Shown: positions 47,717 through 59,392, counted from the first letter of the stretch. The stretch: 64,000 nucleotides of DNA from Carnegiea gigantea (GCA_029747015.1 JAKOGI010002167.1:2501-66500), one strand, 5' to 3'. Numbers and translations are program-made. The notes: a model not told the origin generated them from the sequence alone.

Positions 47717-50029
47717 TGTAAAACTTATCGAGAGTTACAAATTTAACCACTACTTCGGTTATTAAAACACTTTTTATAGTATAGAAAAGTAGGGATCGAT
47801 CCACGAGGAAAGATTGTTTTAAAAAGGCTAGCTTAATCCTAAATGATTTTACTAATCCAATTTATTAAATCTAATTTTAATAATTCTAAAATAATTAAAA
47901 TCTAATGAATAAAAATCTGGAAAAACACCCAATTATGCTCCTAAATATTTTGGATTATATTCTGGAAAGAAAACAGTAAAAAGCTTTCCTAAATAATCTA
48001 GAAAAATAAAATCAGAATAGTAGCTGAAATTCTAATTAAAATTCAAAATAGCAAATAATAATTAGAAAATAAATACTAAAAATGTCAAACAGTAACCTAA
48101 AATATTATTATTCAGGTATTAAGCTTATAACCCCTCAATTGCACCCAAATAATTCCAGAAAAATCAAATCAGAAAATTACCATAGAATATCAATGCAGAA
48201 TATTAAATCTGAAATTAGAAATAAAATAATCTGCATAAATATAAATACGAAAATAATCAAGAAAATTACCCTAATTCTAGGACACAATTTTTTGGACTTA
48301 ACAATACCTAATAATCGTGATTTAACAAATAAAATCGAAATTTTCAGAATTAATAACCTAAAAACCTGCACATATCAATTTCACAAAATAATTCTGAAAA
48401 ATTATCAAATAACTTCCAAAAATTATGAAATTAAATATGGGCAGGCTAGCACACTATATAAACCCTAGGAATGGATAAAAATCGAAAAAGAACAAAATTT
48501 ACTATTTTTAGTCTAATTTCTAATAAACCGGTAATTAAATACTAAAACTGAATATAAATTAATCTAAAATTATAACTACTCCAAAAATCAAAATCTAAAC
48601 TATCTAAAATTACCTAGACACTCCTAAAAGACTATACTTTTGGGAGGGGGTCGATTGAAATTATATTGAAGCTAATAAAAATAGAACAAAAATTAACAAA
48701 CTAATCAAATTAACTTTAAGCAACAAATAATGATCAAAGTTGTTAAATTTATGAAGGATGCTTAGTATAATCTCAATCCACCATGCAAATTAATATTTAT
48801 CATCAACACACAAGTTAATTTCATTCATGAGTTAAACTGTAGAAGACATCCACCAGCGGTTCTTCCCGTTTTTCCTTAGATTCTAGTTTAATTAGGTCCA
48901 GCCCTAATATAAACCCTACTAGTTTTGATAACCCTCACACCAGCGTAAGAATTTAATCAAACTAGAGCATTAAGAATTAGAAAAACATCATTTAACACCT
49001 TTTAACCAATTTACCAGCAAATCGATTTAACAAAGATCTAAAGCGATTACCTAATTAAAAGAGATGGGTTTGAGATATCCATGATTAATTAGGGTGATAC
49101 CTAAGCCTAAAAGACTATAACTTTTACGTATTATAGTCTTCTAAACTATCAATCGAAATTGTATTTAATCAACAAACATGCGTTCTAATCGATTTAACAC
49201 AAATATCATAAACGATAAACACTAATCGCTATAGAATCATGAATATGTATCAACTAGGCAATAAAGCATAAAACTTACTTCAAAGTATAAATTTAGCATG
49301 GTTTCAAGAAAATTATACTAAGCACAAAAAAAATTACTCACTCATATTAAAAATTAAATCACAAATAACCAAAGGGTTCATGTTTAATAATTAACTAAAC
49401 AAAAAAATAAAACCAAAATAAAATATACTAAACACAAAGAAAAAGAAGAGGCTTGATGTATGATGATTGATAGGGAGTGGAGGAGATTGATTAGCCGAGA
49501 GGTTTTCTTAATGGTGTGAGGAGATGACATTGATGGAGTTAGATGATGATGGGGAGGATGAAATGGAAGATGTCGTGGAGCGTGGGTTAGTGGGAGAAGA
49601 AGATAGATGATGATGGTGATGGGGTTGTTGAAGAGGTGATGGAGTGATGGAGGTGCGTGTAAGGGGTTAGATGATGGGTGATATACATATATAGAAAGGA
49701 AAGGAGGGGTGTGATTAGGGTTGGTAATTAGAGTTTCCTTCTGCCTTTCTTCCTTAGATTTCTTCTCCCTTAAGACTTCTAACTCTTCACCAACTCTTGA
49801 AATCCTAGCCCAATTAAATAATTATGGAAATAATATTCTCCATAATTATTATTTTTGGACCCTCTTGTAGCCAAGTATGTAAAACACGAGCTTCTACATC
49901 CTCTCTTCTCCTCTTTATTAAATTAATTCTAACCTTGAAAAATATATAAAACAAAATAAATTAAACGAAATAATATATATAATATACTCAAAATAATTAT
50001 AAAAATAATGCATGATTTTTGACTTAATA
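47717..50029 (-). repeat. 5' LTR of gag-protease element
   Basis: 2,313 bp, collinear with the left LTR. Its outer end reads GACTTAATA instead of GACTTAACA. Confidence 0.92.
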
Positions 50030-50034
50030 GCTGT
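50030..50034. repeat. Target-site duplication GCTGT, right copy
   Basis: Matches the left copy at 41770-41774 directly at the element end. Confidence 0.9.
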
Positions 50035-50086
50035 GTAGCCCCAAAGCGGACAATACCTTGATGGCGGGTGGTCGTGAGCTATTACA

Positions 50087-50617
50087 GTGGTATCAGAGCC
50101 ATGAACCTGATCCGGTGTGCCAGCGAGGGCGCTGGGCCCCTGAGAGGGGGGGTGGATGAAGGTATCCCACATCGGGAGTTGAGGAGAACGAACTATGCCT
50201 TATAAGCGTGGGGAAACCTCAACCCATCGAGGCGCCTTTTGAGGACAAATCCGTGCGGGGTGCACTGGACTCAGGGTGAACGTGCCCTGGTGTGAGCTGT
50301 GTAACCTCAAAGCGGACAATACCTCGATAGCAGGTGGTCGTGGGCTGTTACAGTGGTATCAGAGCCATAGACCCAACCCAGTGTGCCAGCGGGATGCTGG
50401 GCCCCTGAGAGGGGGGGTAGATGGAGGTATCCCACATCGGGAGTTGAGGAGAACGAACCACGCCTTATAAGCATGGGGAAACCTCAACCCGTCGAGGCGC
50501 CTTTTGAGGATAAAACCATGAGGGGTGCACTGGACTCGGGGTGAGCGTGCCGTGGTGTGAGCTGTGTAGCCCAAAAGTGGACAATACCTCGATGGCGAGT
50601 GGTTGTGGGCTATTACA
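50087..50617 (+). repeat. Two 265-bp tandem units carrying PBS and LTR promoter segment
   Basis: After the chromovirus LTR end ATTACA, the sequence continues G-TGGTATCAGAGCC (PBS of tRNA-Met type, 50088 and again 50354). A short G-rich leader (GGGCCCCTGAGAGGGGGGGT) comes next, then CCCACATCGGGAG (50165 and 50430), CTTATAAG, and the LTR end again. Period 265-266 bp; LTR-end ATTACA/GTTACA occurs at 50081, 50347 and 50612. Each unit thus joins PBS and leader to the 3' part of the LTR. The last unit ends exactly at its LTR end at 50617, where an unrelated LTR begins. Confidence 0.85.
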
Positions 50618-50928
50618 CCTATTGACCCTTGAGAGAGGGCATAGGTGTCCTCAACGATGTAATCGATCAACTCTGAATGCTAGCATAGCTCGGAAGGTTT
50701 GGGTTTGACTTGATTACTTGGTTTGTCTTGAGTCTAATCACAGTCCTTTTATTTTCGCTTTAGTAGTTTACTTCTCTTTTCTATCCCCTTCGATTTTGCC
50801 TAACTCGAGACACTTTAGTTAGTTCTGGTAGTTGGAAATACAACTCTCTGCGAATGACACCCCAAGTACTCAACGATACACCTTGCACTTGGGGTTTTTA
50901 AATATTAAAACTCTATTTTTCTCTAACA
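50618..50928 (+). repeat. Truncated LTR at array start
   Basis: Only the last 311 bp of the array LTR remain, beginning CCTATTGACCCTTGAGAG, which matches 54847 onward in the first full LTR. It ends CTAACA. Confidence 0.88.
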
Positions 50929-50934
50929 AGTTTT

Positions 50935-50952
50935 TGGCGCCGTTGCCGGGGA
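50935..50952 (+). promoter_or_regulatory. Primer-binding site, array unit 1 (tRNA-Asp type)
   Basis: TGGCGCCGTTGCCGGGGA, perfect, six bases after the LTR end. Confidence 0.93.
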
Positions 50953-51058
50953 GTTAGTGCTTTTCAATATCGGGGTTTGTTTGAGCATTCGAGGCTTGGC
51001 CTTTTTTTAAAAAAAAATTCAAGAAAATGTAAAAATCAAAAATTTGAAAAAAATCGAA

Positions 51059-52367
51059 ATGACTATTTATTATCTACCTCAATTTGAGCATGAACCGTTT
51101 TGGCAATATTTGTCTCGATTGAATAATTACCATATTCAATATGTGCTTTTTGAGAATGAAAAATGGGAAATATACGATGTTGTACTTGAGGGGATAACGC
51201 ATGAGACCCGGACTATCCTTGAGTCCATGTGCTATGATGGTATGTGCTTTTTAGCATTAATGATATGTGGGACTTATTTGAGTCATTGCCTTGGTATCAA
51301 TGGCACCATGAGATTGCTAATGAGTCTTTTGAGTACCCTTCCCCCATTTCCTATGATTTGCATGCCTATTCTCCTCTTGTGCGCTCTTATTGTTCATCTT
51401 TCGGCCACGATGAGAATTCTTGTCCTTATTATGATGTTTTCGATGAATGTTGTGCTAGACTTGATGCCATGATAGGGACAATGAATGAGCAACATGAGTG
51501 TTTTGTTGGTGGGATGAGGGAGTGTAGTTTATTGAATGAGACCGACCCTAGTCTACCTTGTCCTAGACTTCAGGCTCGTCTCTATGATAATTGTGAGTCG
51601 TCCTCCCTAGAGTCTAATGTTGTTGATGATGCATCTTTGACCGACCTAGGGGAAGTGTTTGACCCTCCCGTGACCCCATTGACATTTGTTGCTCCATCCT
51701 TTTCTAGCACACCTATGGACACTAGTATTAGTGACTCGATCTTACTTGTGTCTCCCCTTCCTTTAGCTCAGTGCACGGGGCTAGAGATGAGCTGGACTTC
51801 ATAGGGTGATGCTAGTTCTATAGAGGATGTTTTACTTTCTTGGTCAGGAGGACTTACATTGGCTGAGCCATATCTTGAGGAGGTTCCTTTCAGGGAGTTG
51901 TGTGATGATAGTTTAGTGGTTGGTGCCGCTCCTAGCATTAAGCATATCGACCGAATTTGCACCGAGCCACTTGACTTGAGCCCATTTCATCCCCCTTACT
52001 TCCCACCATGCTCTCTCACTTGCACGCATTCCATGAGTCCCTAGGTTATATTCGATGGTATAATCCCTCCTTGGGCCCTTATTGTGCATACCTAGAGGAC
52101 ATGCCTAGGAAAATTGGGTGGACCACTTTCTTTGATTATTATTGTGATTTTTCTATGGCATTTGATAAGTTTAGGAGGGCACTAACTCTATTTGCTATAT
52201 TTCTACTAGTGTTCTCTTACTTATATCACTTGGATATGCATGCAAAGGCACATGATATGCTCTTGAGAGCTCTGACGGTGTCCGAGTTGGAGAGGCAAGT
52301 CTTAAGAGATAAGGAGGAGTGGCTGATGCTCCTCAGGCCTCTACAGCACCATCTTAGAGAGGCATAG
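51059..52367 (+). pseudogene. Gag-like protein, array unit 1
   Basis: ATG at 51059 opens MTIYYLPQFEHEPFWQYLSRLN and runs through LESMCYDGM. A one-base shift near 51255 moves the ancestral frame to DMWDLFESLPWYQW. A zinc-knuckle-like SYCSSFGHDENSC then appears near 51390, with its first Cys changed to Arg. The frame continues through MIGTMNEQHECFVGGMREC to a stop after GLEMSWTS. A second shift near 52010 leads to YLEDMPRKIGW and VSELERQVLRDKEEWLML, ending REA-TAG at 52367. The knuckle and N-terminal position after the PBS argue for Gag. I know no function for the C-terminal part. Confidence 0.7.
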
Positions 52368-52368
52368 T

Positions 52369-52389
52369 TTGGGTACATTCAGTACCCAA
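52369..52389 (+). promoter_or_regulatory. Post-stop hairpin, array unit 1
   Basis: TTGGGTAC and GTACCCAA around loop ATTCA, one base after the TAG. Perfect 8-bp stem. Confidence 0.7.
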
Positions 52390-53848
52390 CCTAGTATAAT
52401 TGTTCTGACCCTTTTCCTTCCTTCTTATTTTCTTTTGTTTAGTTATGGATATTAGGATTGTGTTTTTGTTGGTGATCATCTTGAGGTGAATTTGGAATGT
52501 TGATGAGCTATTAATGGCTATGATCACCATTTTTGTATTTTTGTGCACTTTTGTGTTTTGTGATTGGTGGTTAGTTTTGTATATATGTGTGGTCTTGTTT
52601 TTGATTTGGCGAGTGTTTTTAGGAGAGTGTGCTAGCTTATGTATATGTGTGCAGGTTAGTGTTCTTGTGTGTGTTTGTTTTGTTTTGTATGTCTTGTGTG
52701 TGAATTGTTTTCTTTGTTTTTATGTGTTTTGTGGTTAGTGATGACTCTCAACTCCTAATGAGGGTATTGTGAGATTTAGGTGTGGGGTTTGGGTCATTTA
52801 CTCTTGTATTCTTATTTTTGTGCAAATTTTTCATTTTTTGTGCTACTTTCTCAATGTTTCTATTTCCATGCATAGTTTTTCTTTCTGGCTTTCGGGGTCT
52901 TGTACTATTTTGACTGACTTTGATCCCTTTTACCTTAGCTATTAGTTTGTGCCTAACTATGTTGTTTATGATCGATTTTTGTCTCAAGTGCGTCACTCTT
53001 GGACCCAACTCTAACCCCAACAGTCTGGTATACCTATGTAATCCAGTCCTTGTTCATATTTCATCATTATCTTAGGATCTTAGTCTTCCGTGATTGAATC
53101 TCTCGCCTGTTTTCGACACGGTTACTTTAATTTTTGTCTGTATTCAAAAAAAGAAAAAAATGAGGAAAAAAAAGAAAAAGAAAAAATAAAATTTGGAATG
53201 ACAAGTATCCCTTTGAGGCATCCGCCACTGGGCATTATCCTTTGAGGCACATACTACTGGGTGTTACCCTTTGAGGCAATACTGCTACTGGGAAAGCTTG
53301 CTCTCCTTGTTAATAAGTCAATAATATAGCATGTGTCAGTCAGGCGGGAACGAGTTTGATTTTGGTAAGTTTAAGTCCTATGATGATGATACACTTGAAC
53401 ACCATGCACTGGGATTGATTACAAGTTTTGATGTATAGCGGGGTGAAAAGTTAATGCTTTGATGTCATGTATGTGGATAAAGAGTCTTGATATATACACT
53501 CTGTTTATATACAGGCTAATATCTTTGTTGCATTGGTGATTTGGTTGGTTAGAATGTTTACAGTTTTTCCCCTTGTATAGATATTTGTGCCTTGTTTGTT
53601 TATCTATTTTGTTTTCTTTGTTTTCGTTTCTCCTTTTCCACTTATTTTTCTTTTTCAAGATTTTGTGGGTATATCTTCTGCAAGCCCTCACGAGACCTCA
53701 CTTGTCCACTTGGGGGAACCAAGGGGTTTAAAGGGCTTGTGGCATATACTAAATGTAACCGTGATTCCTACGACAGTGAGGTAGGTTCTTAGGTTAGTTT
53801 TTGTTTTGTTTTGCTCGAGGACGAATAAAAGATAGGTGTGGGGGTATT
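52390..53848 (+). other. Non-coding internal region, unit 1, with CCTTTGAGGCA repeats and polypurine tract
   Basis: G/T-rich tract at 52500-52740. At 53209-53292 there are three copies of a motif of about 29 bp, CCTTTGAGGCA plus a spacer plus ACTGGG. The polypurine tract GATAGGTGTGGGGG (53831-53844) precedes the LTR. No coding sequence. Confidence 0.75.
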
Positions 53849-55156
53849 TGTTAGGTGATAATTTGTCGTATTTTACGTGCACCTTTTACGTAATTTTAGC
53901 TCGTACAATAATATAATTTTTAGAGTTTTTACTTGTTTTATTTGCTTTTCTAGGTAATAAATCTCAAATCGAGCAAACGTTGCGAAAAGGAGCGAAGACG
54001 GGCAAAAAGAGCAAAAGTCGGCAAGAAGGGACGACAGGGGGCCGAGCCACCGTGCCAGAAAAGCGGCACGGTCGTGCCTCCCCCATGTTCGCCCGTTTGC
54101 TCGATTTTTCTATTTAACCCTCCTCTGGCATTTTTGTTCAGGGGTCACGAGGGTCGCTTGGGGGTTCTCTCTGGCGATTTTTTGGCTAGATTTTAGGTTA
54201 ATTTATCAAATAAAACCTCAATAGGAGGATTAGATTAGGATTAAGGATTGTAATCTTGGATTCAGCCTTCGGATTTCAAGTTCCTTGTATCAATCAAGTC
54301 TAAGTTTTCTTCCCTTTTCTCTCTCTAGTTCATATGTTGTTCTTGTTTAGGTTTTGCTAGTTTAATTCTTGTATTTGTTTTGGTTAGTTTAAATGTTTAG
54401 TTTTCATTGTCGATTCATGTTTGTTTAGTTGTTTAGATTTGATTTATTTCATTCTCTTTCTTCTCTTGTTCAAGTTCATGTTCTTGTTTGCTAGTTTAGG
54501 TTTTCATGTGTTTATGATGTTTAGTTGTTAGTTTGTGTTGGATTGGATTGTAGCTAGCCCTTGATGGCTAATTAATCTTTTTTATGCCCCAACCCTACCT
54601 TGTTATGCCTAGAATTTAGAGTTTTCTTTCACGCCCGCCAAGTGTTCGATGAAAGAGCTTTCGTCCATGTTTTGGGTAATTGACTTATGCTGAGAAGTGA
54701 GTTCGATTGTCTAGTGTGGGTAGAGAGAATAGTTGTGATTGGGATGTTAAAATAGTCTCATCGCTAGTTAGGTCAACGGTTGTCAACCTAGTAGTTTAGT
54801 TGAACTAATCCCATGGAAATAGGTGGTTAGAGCGACTAGATTAGCCTATTGACCCTTGAGAGAGGGCTTAGGTGTCCTTAACGATGCAACCGATCAACTC
54901 TGAATGCTAGCATAGGGAGGGAAGGTTTGGGCTTGACTTGATCACTTGGTTTGTCTTGGGTCTAATCATAGTCCTTTTATTTTCATTTTAGTAGTTTAGT
55001 TCTAATTTCTATCCCCTTCGATTTTGCCTAACTTGAGACGCTTTAATTAGCTATGGTAGTTGAAAATACAACTCTCTGCGAATGACACCCCAAATACTCA
55101 ACGATACACCTTGCGCTTGGGGTTTATAAATATTAAAACTCTATTTTTCTCTAACA
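53849..55156 (+). repeat. Array LTR a
   Basis: 1,308 bp, TGTTAGGTG to CTCTAACA. Contains CCGTGCC/GGCACGG and GGCACGGTCGTGCC inverted repeats at 54050-54078, followed by a TATTTAA box at 54111 that could be its promoter. Confidence 0.9.
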
Positions 55157-55162
55157 AGTTTT

Positions 55163-55180
55163 TGGCGCCGTTGCCGGGAA
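55163..55180 (+). promoter_or_regulatory. Primer-binding site, array unit 2
   Basis: tRNA-Asp type PBS with one mismatch (penultimate G to A). Confidence 0.88.
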
Positions 55181-55284
55181 ATTAGCGTTTTTCGATATCG
55201 GGGTTTGTTTGAGCATTCTGGGCTTGGCCTTTTAAAAAAAAAAATAAAGAAAATTTAAAAATCAAAAATTTGAAAAAAATCGAA

Positions 55285-56592
55285 GTGACTATTTATTATC
55301 TACCTCAATTTGAGCATGAACCGTTTTGGCAATATTTGTCTCGATTGAATGATTACCGTATTCAATATGTGCTTTTTGAGTATGAAAAATAGGAAATATG
55401 TGATGTTGTACTTGAGGGGATAACGCATGAGACCCGGGCTATCCTTGAGTCCATGTGCTATGGTGGTATGTGCTTTTTAGCGTTACTGATATGTGGACTT
55501 ATTTGAGTGCTTGGCTTAGTATCAATGGCACCATGAGATTGCTAGTGAGTCTTTTAAGTGCCCTTCCCCCATTTCCGATGATTTGTACGCCTATTCTCCT
55601 ATTGTGTGCTCTTATTGTTCATCTTTCGGCCACGATGAGAATTCTTGTCCTTATTATGATGCTTCCAATGAATGTTGTGCTGGACTTGATGCCATGATGG
55701 GGACAATGAATGAGCAACATGAGTGTTTTGTTGGTGGGATGAGAGAGTGTGGTTTATTACATGAGACCGACCCTAGTCTACCTTGCCCTAGACTTGAGGC
55801 TCGTCTCTATGATGATTGTGAGTCTTCCCCCCTCGAGTCTAATGTTGTTGATGATGCACCTTTGACCGACCTAGGGGAAGTGTTTGACCATCCCTTGACC
55901 CCATTGACATTTGTTGTTCCATCCTTTTCTAGCACACCTATGGACACTAGTATTAGTGACTCGATCTTACTTGTGTCTCCCCTTCCTTTAGCTCAGTGCA
56001 CGGGGTTAGAGATGGGTGAGACTTCTCGGGGTGATGCTAGTTCTGTAGAGGATGTTTTACTTTCTTGGTCAGGAGGACTTACATTGGCTGAGCCATATCT
56101 TGAGGAGACTCCTTTCGAGGAGTTGTGTGATGATAGTTTAGTGGTTAGTGCCGCTCCTAGCATTGAGCATATCGACCCAGTTTGCACCGAGCCACTTGGC
56201 TTGACCCCATTTCATCCCCCTTACTTCCCACCACGCTCTCTCGCTTGCATGCATTCCATAAGTCCCTAGGTTATATTCGACAGTATAATCCCTCCTTAGG
56301 CCCTTATTATGCATACCTAGAGGACATGCCTAGGAAAATTGGGTGGACCACTTTCTTTGATTATTATTTCGATTTTTCTATGGCATTCGATAAGCTTAGG
56401 AGGGCATTAACTCTATTTGCTACATTTTTACTAGTGTTCTCTTACTTATATCACTTTGATATACATGCAAAGGCACATGATATGCTCTTGAGAGCTCTGA
56501 CGGTGTCCGAGTTGGAGAGGCAAGTCTTAAGAGATAAGGAGGAGTGGCTGATGCTCCTCAAGCCTCTACAGCACCATCTTAGAGAGGCATAG
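55285..56592 (+). pseudogene. Gag-like protein, array unit 2
   Basis: The start codon is GTG instead of ATG. The same first frameshift as unit 1 is present, plus an in-frame TAG early (near 55390) and a lost G near 55498. From 55583 a 228-codon frame holds an intact knuckle CSYCSSFGHDENSC (C-x2-C-x4-H-x4-C), the acidic middle with LESNVVDDAPLTDLGEVF, and EPYLEETPFEEL. The second shared frameshift near 56240 leads to the C-terminal YLEDMPRKIGW part, ending in TAG at 56592. Confidence 0.7.
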
Positions 56593-56593
56593 T

Positions 56594-56614
56594 TTGGGTA
56601 CATTCAGTACCCAA
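56594..56614 (+). promoter_or_regulatory. Post-stop hairpin, array unit 2
   Basis: Identical to that of unit 1 (TTGGGTAC, loop ATTCA, GTACCCAA). Confidence 0.7.
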
Positions 56615-58066
56615 CCTAGTATAATTGTTCTGACCCTTTTCCTTCCTTCTTATTTTCTTTTGTTTAGTTATGGATATTAGGATTGTGTTTTTGTTGGTGA
56701 TCATTTTGAGGCGAAATTTGGAATGTTAATGAGCTATTAATGGCTATGATCACCATTTTTGTATTTTTGTGCACATTTGTGTTTTGTGATTGGTGGTCAG
56801 TTTTGTATATATGTGTGGTCTTGTTTTTGATTTGGTGAGTGTTTTTGGGAGAGTGTGCTAGCTTGTGTATATGTGTGCAGGTTAGTGTTCTTGTGTGTGT
56901 TTGTTTTGTTTTGCATGTCTTGTGTGTGATTTGTTTTCTTTGTTTTTATGTGTTTTGTGGTTAGTGATGACTCTCAACTCCTAATGAGGACATTGTGAGA
57001 TTTAGGTGTGGGGTTAGGGTCATTTACTCTTGTATTCTTATTTTTGTGCAAATTTTTCATTTTTTGTGCTACTTTCTTAACGTTTCCGTTTCCATGCATA
57101 GTTTTTCTTTCTGGCTTTCGGGGTCTTGTGCTATTTTGATTGACTTTGATCCCTTGTAACTTAGCTATTAGTTTGTGCCTAAGTATGTTGTTTATGATAG
57201 ATTTTTGTCTCAAGTCCGTCACTCTTGGACCCAACTCTAACCCCAACAGTCCGTTATACCTATGTAATCCAGTCCTTGTTCATACTTCATCATTATCTTA
57301 GGATCTTAGTCTTCTGTGATTGAGTCTCTTGCCTGTTTTTGACACGGTTACTTTAATTTTTGTCTGTATTCAAAAAACAAAAGAAAAAATGAGGAAAAAA
57401 AAGGGAAAAAAAATAAAATTTGGAATGACAAGTATCCCTTTGAGGCATCCGCCACTGGGCGTTATCCTTTGAGTCATGTAGTACTGGGTTTTGAGGCAAT
57501 ACTGCTACTGGAAAAGCTTGTTCTCCTTGTTAATAAGTCAATAATATAGCATGTGTCAGTCAGGCGTGAACGAGTTTGATTTTGGTAAGCTTAAGTCCTA
57601 GGATGATGATACATTTGCACACCATGCACTGGGATTGATTACAAGTTTTGATGTACAGCGGGGTGAAAAGTTAATGCTTTGATGTCATGTATGTGGATAA
57701 AGAGTCTTGATATGTACACTCTGTTTATATACAGGCTAATATCTTTGTTGCATTAGTGATTTGGTTGGCTAGAATGTTTATAGTTTTTCCCCTTGTATAG
57801 ATATTTGTGCCTTGTTTGTATATCTATTTTGTTTTCTTTGTTTTCCTTTCTCCTTTTCCACTTATTTTTCTTTTTCAAGATTTTGTGGGTATATCTTTTG
57901 CAAGCCCCCACGAGACCTCACTTGTCCACTTAGGGAACCAAGGGGTTTAAAGGGCTTGTGGCATACATTAAATGCAACCGTGATTCCTACGATAGTGAGT
58001 TAGGTTCTTAGGTTAGTTTTGTTTTGTTTTGCTCGAGGACGAGTAAAAGATAGGAGTGTTGGTATT
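56615..58066 (+). other. Non-coding internal region, unit 2
   Basis: CCTTTGAGGCA motif cluster at 57436-57512, with the middle copy decayed and shortened. The polypurine tract is mutated (TAGGAGTGTTGG). More divergent from units 1 and 3 than those are from each other. Confidence 0.72.
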
Positions 58067-59368
58067 TGTTAGGTGATAATTTATCGTATTTTACGTGCAC
58101 CTTTTACCTAAGTTTAGCTCGTACAATAATATATTTTTTAGAGTTTTAACTTGTTTTATTTGCTTTTGTAGGTAATAAATGTCAAATCGAGCAAACGTTC
58201 TGAAAAGGAGTGAAGACGGGCAAAAAGAGCAAAATTCGATAAGAAAGGCCGACAGGGGGCCGAGCCACCGTGCCAGAAAAGCGGCACGGTCGTGCCTCCC
58301 CCCTGTTCGTCCGTTTGCTCGATTTTTCTATTTAACCCTCCTTTGGCGTTTTTGTTCAGGGGTCACGAGGGTCGCTCGGGGGTTCTCTCTGGCGATTTTT
58401 AGGCTAGATCTTAGGTTAGTTTATCAAATAAAAACCTCAATAGGAGGATTAGATTAGGATTGAGGATTGTAATCTTGGATTCAGCCTTTGGATTTCAAGT
58501 TCCTTGTATCAATCAAGTCTAAGTTTTCTTCCCTTTTCTCTCTCTAGTTCATATGTTGTTCTTGTTTACATTTTGCTAGTTTGATTCTTGTATTTTTTTT
58601 TTTTTTGTTTAGTTTTCATAATTAATTCATGTTTGTTTAGTTGTTTAGATTTGATTTATTGCATTCTCTTTCTTCTCTTGTTCAAGTTCATGTTCACGTT
58701 TGCTAGTTTAGGTTTTCATGTGTTTGTGATGTTTAGTCGTTAGTTTGTGTTGGATTGGATTGTAGCTAGTCCTTGATGGCTAATTAATCTTGTTTATGCC
58801 CCAACCCTACCTTGTTATGCCTAGAATTTAGAGTTTTCTTTCACACCTGCCAAGTGTTCAATGAAAGAGCTTTCGTCCGTGTTTTGGGGTAATTGACTTA
58901 TGCTGAGAAGTGAGGTCGATTGTCTACTGTGGGTGGAGAGAATAGTTGTGATTGGATGTTAAAATAGTCTCATCGCTAGCTAGGTCAATGGTTGTCAATC
59001 TAGTAGTTTAGTTGAGCTAATCCCATGAAAATTGGTGGTTAGAGCAACTAGATTAGCCTATTGACCCTTGAGAGAGGGATTAGGTGTCCTTAACGATGCA
59101 ACCTATCAACTCTGAATGCTAGCATAGCTAGGGAAGGTTTGGGCTTGACTTGATTACTTGGTTTGTCTTAGGTCTAATCATAGTCCTTTTATTTTCGCTT
59201 TAGTAGTTTAGTTCTGCTTTCTATCCCCTTCGATTTTGCCTAACTTGAGACGCTTTAGTTAGCTCTGATAGTTGGAAATACAACTCTCTGCGAATGACAC
59301 CCCAAGTACTCAATGATACACCTTACACTTGGGGTTTATAAATATTAAAACTCTATTTTTCTCTAATA
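58067..59368 (+). repeat. Array LTR b
   Basis: 1,302 bp, TGTTAGGTG to CTCTAATA, so the terminal CA has become TA. Palindrome cluster at 58268-58296. A T run near 58591 replaces sequence present in LTRs a and c. Confidence 0.9.
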
Positions 59369-59374
59369 AGTTTT

Positions 59375-59392
59375 TCGCACTTTTGTCAGGGA
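59375..59392 (+). promoter_or_regulatory. Decayed primer-binding site, array unit 3
   Basis: Aligned position of the tRNA-Asp PBS but with six mismatches in 18, so it probably no longer primes. Confidence 0.65.

Larger units (their letters stand above)
41775..50029 (-). mobile_element. Complete non-autonomous gypsy element with gag and protease only
   Basis: 8,255 bp on the minus strand: two LTRs of 2,314 and 2,313 bp, PBS of tRNA-Asp type, gag with zinc knuckle, aspartic protease, then non-coding sequence with a polypurine tract (AGCGTGGGGGAA at about 44091-44103). RT, RNase H and integrase are absent and there is no space for them. The LTRs are highly similar by eye. The 5-base target duplication GCTGT is perfect, so insertion was relatively recent and later than the chromovirus. 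The right LTR end CA has mutated to TA. Confidence 0.9.
41180..50086 (+). repeat. 3' LTR of chromovirus, split by a nested element
   Basis: The LTR begins TGTAAGGGCC at 41180. It is interrupted at 41774/41775 by the 8.26-kb element, resumes after the GCTGT duplication at 50035 and ends ATTACA at 50086. Net length is about 647 bp. It contains CCCACATCG and a CTTATAAG TATA-like element at about 41672, typical of plant LTR promoters. Confidence 0.8.

Noticed and set aside
52514..52738. 74-codon Cys/Val/Phe-rich plus-strand ORF, possible membrane peptide
   Set aside because: It lies in a GTGTGTTT-type low-complexity tract downstream of the gag-like stop and is not conserved as an ORF in units 2 and 3.
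53209..53292. Possible CRISPR-like or minisatellite array
   Set aside because: Three repeats of about 29 bp with variable spacers, but in a plant retrotransposon, imperfect, with no cas genes. Treated as an element motif.
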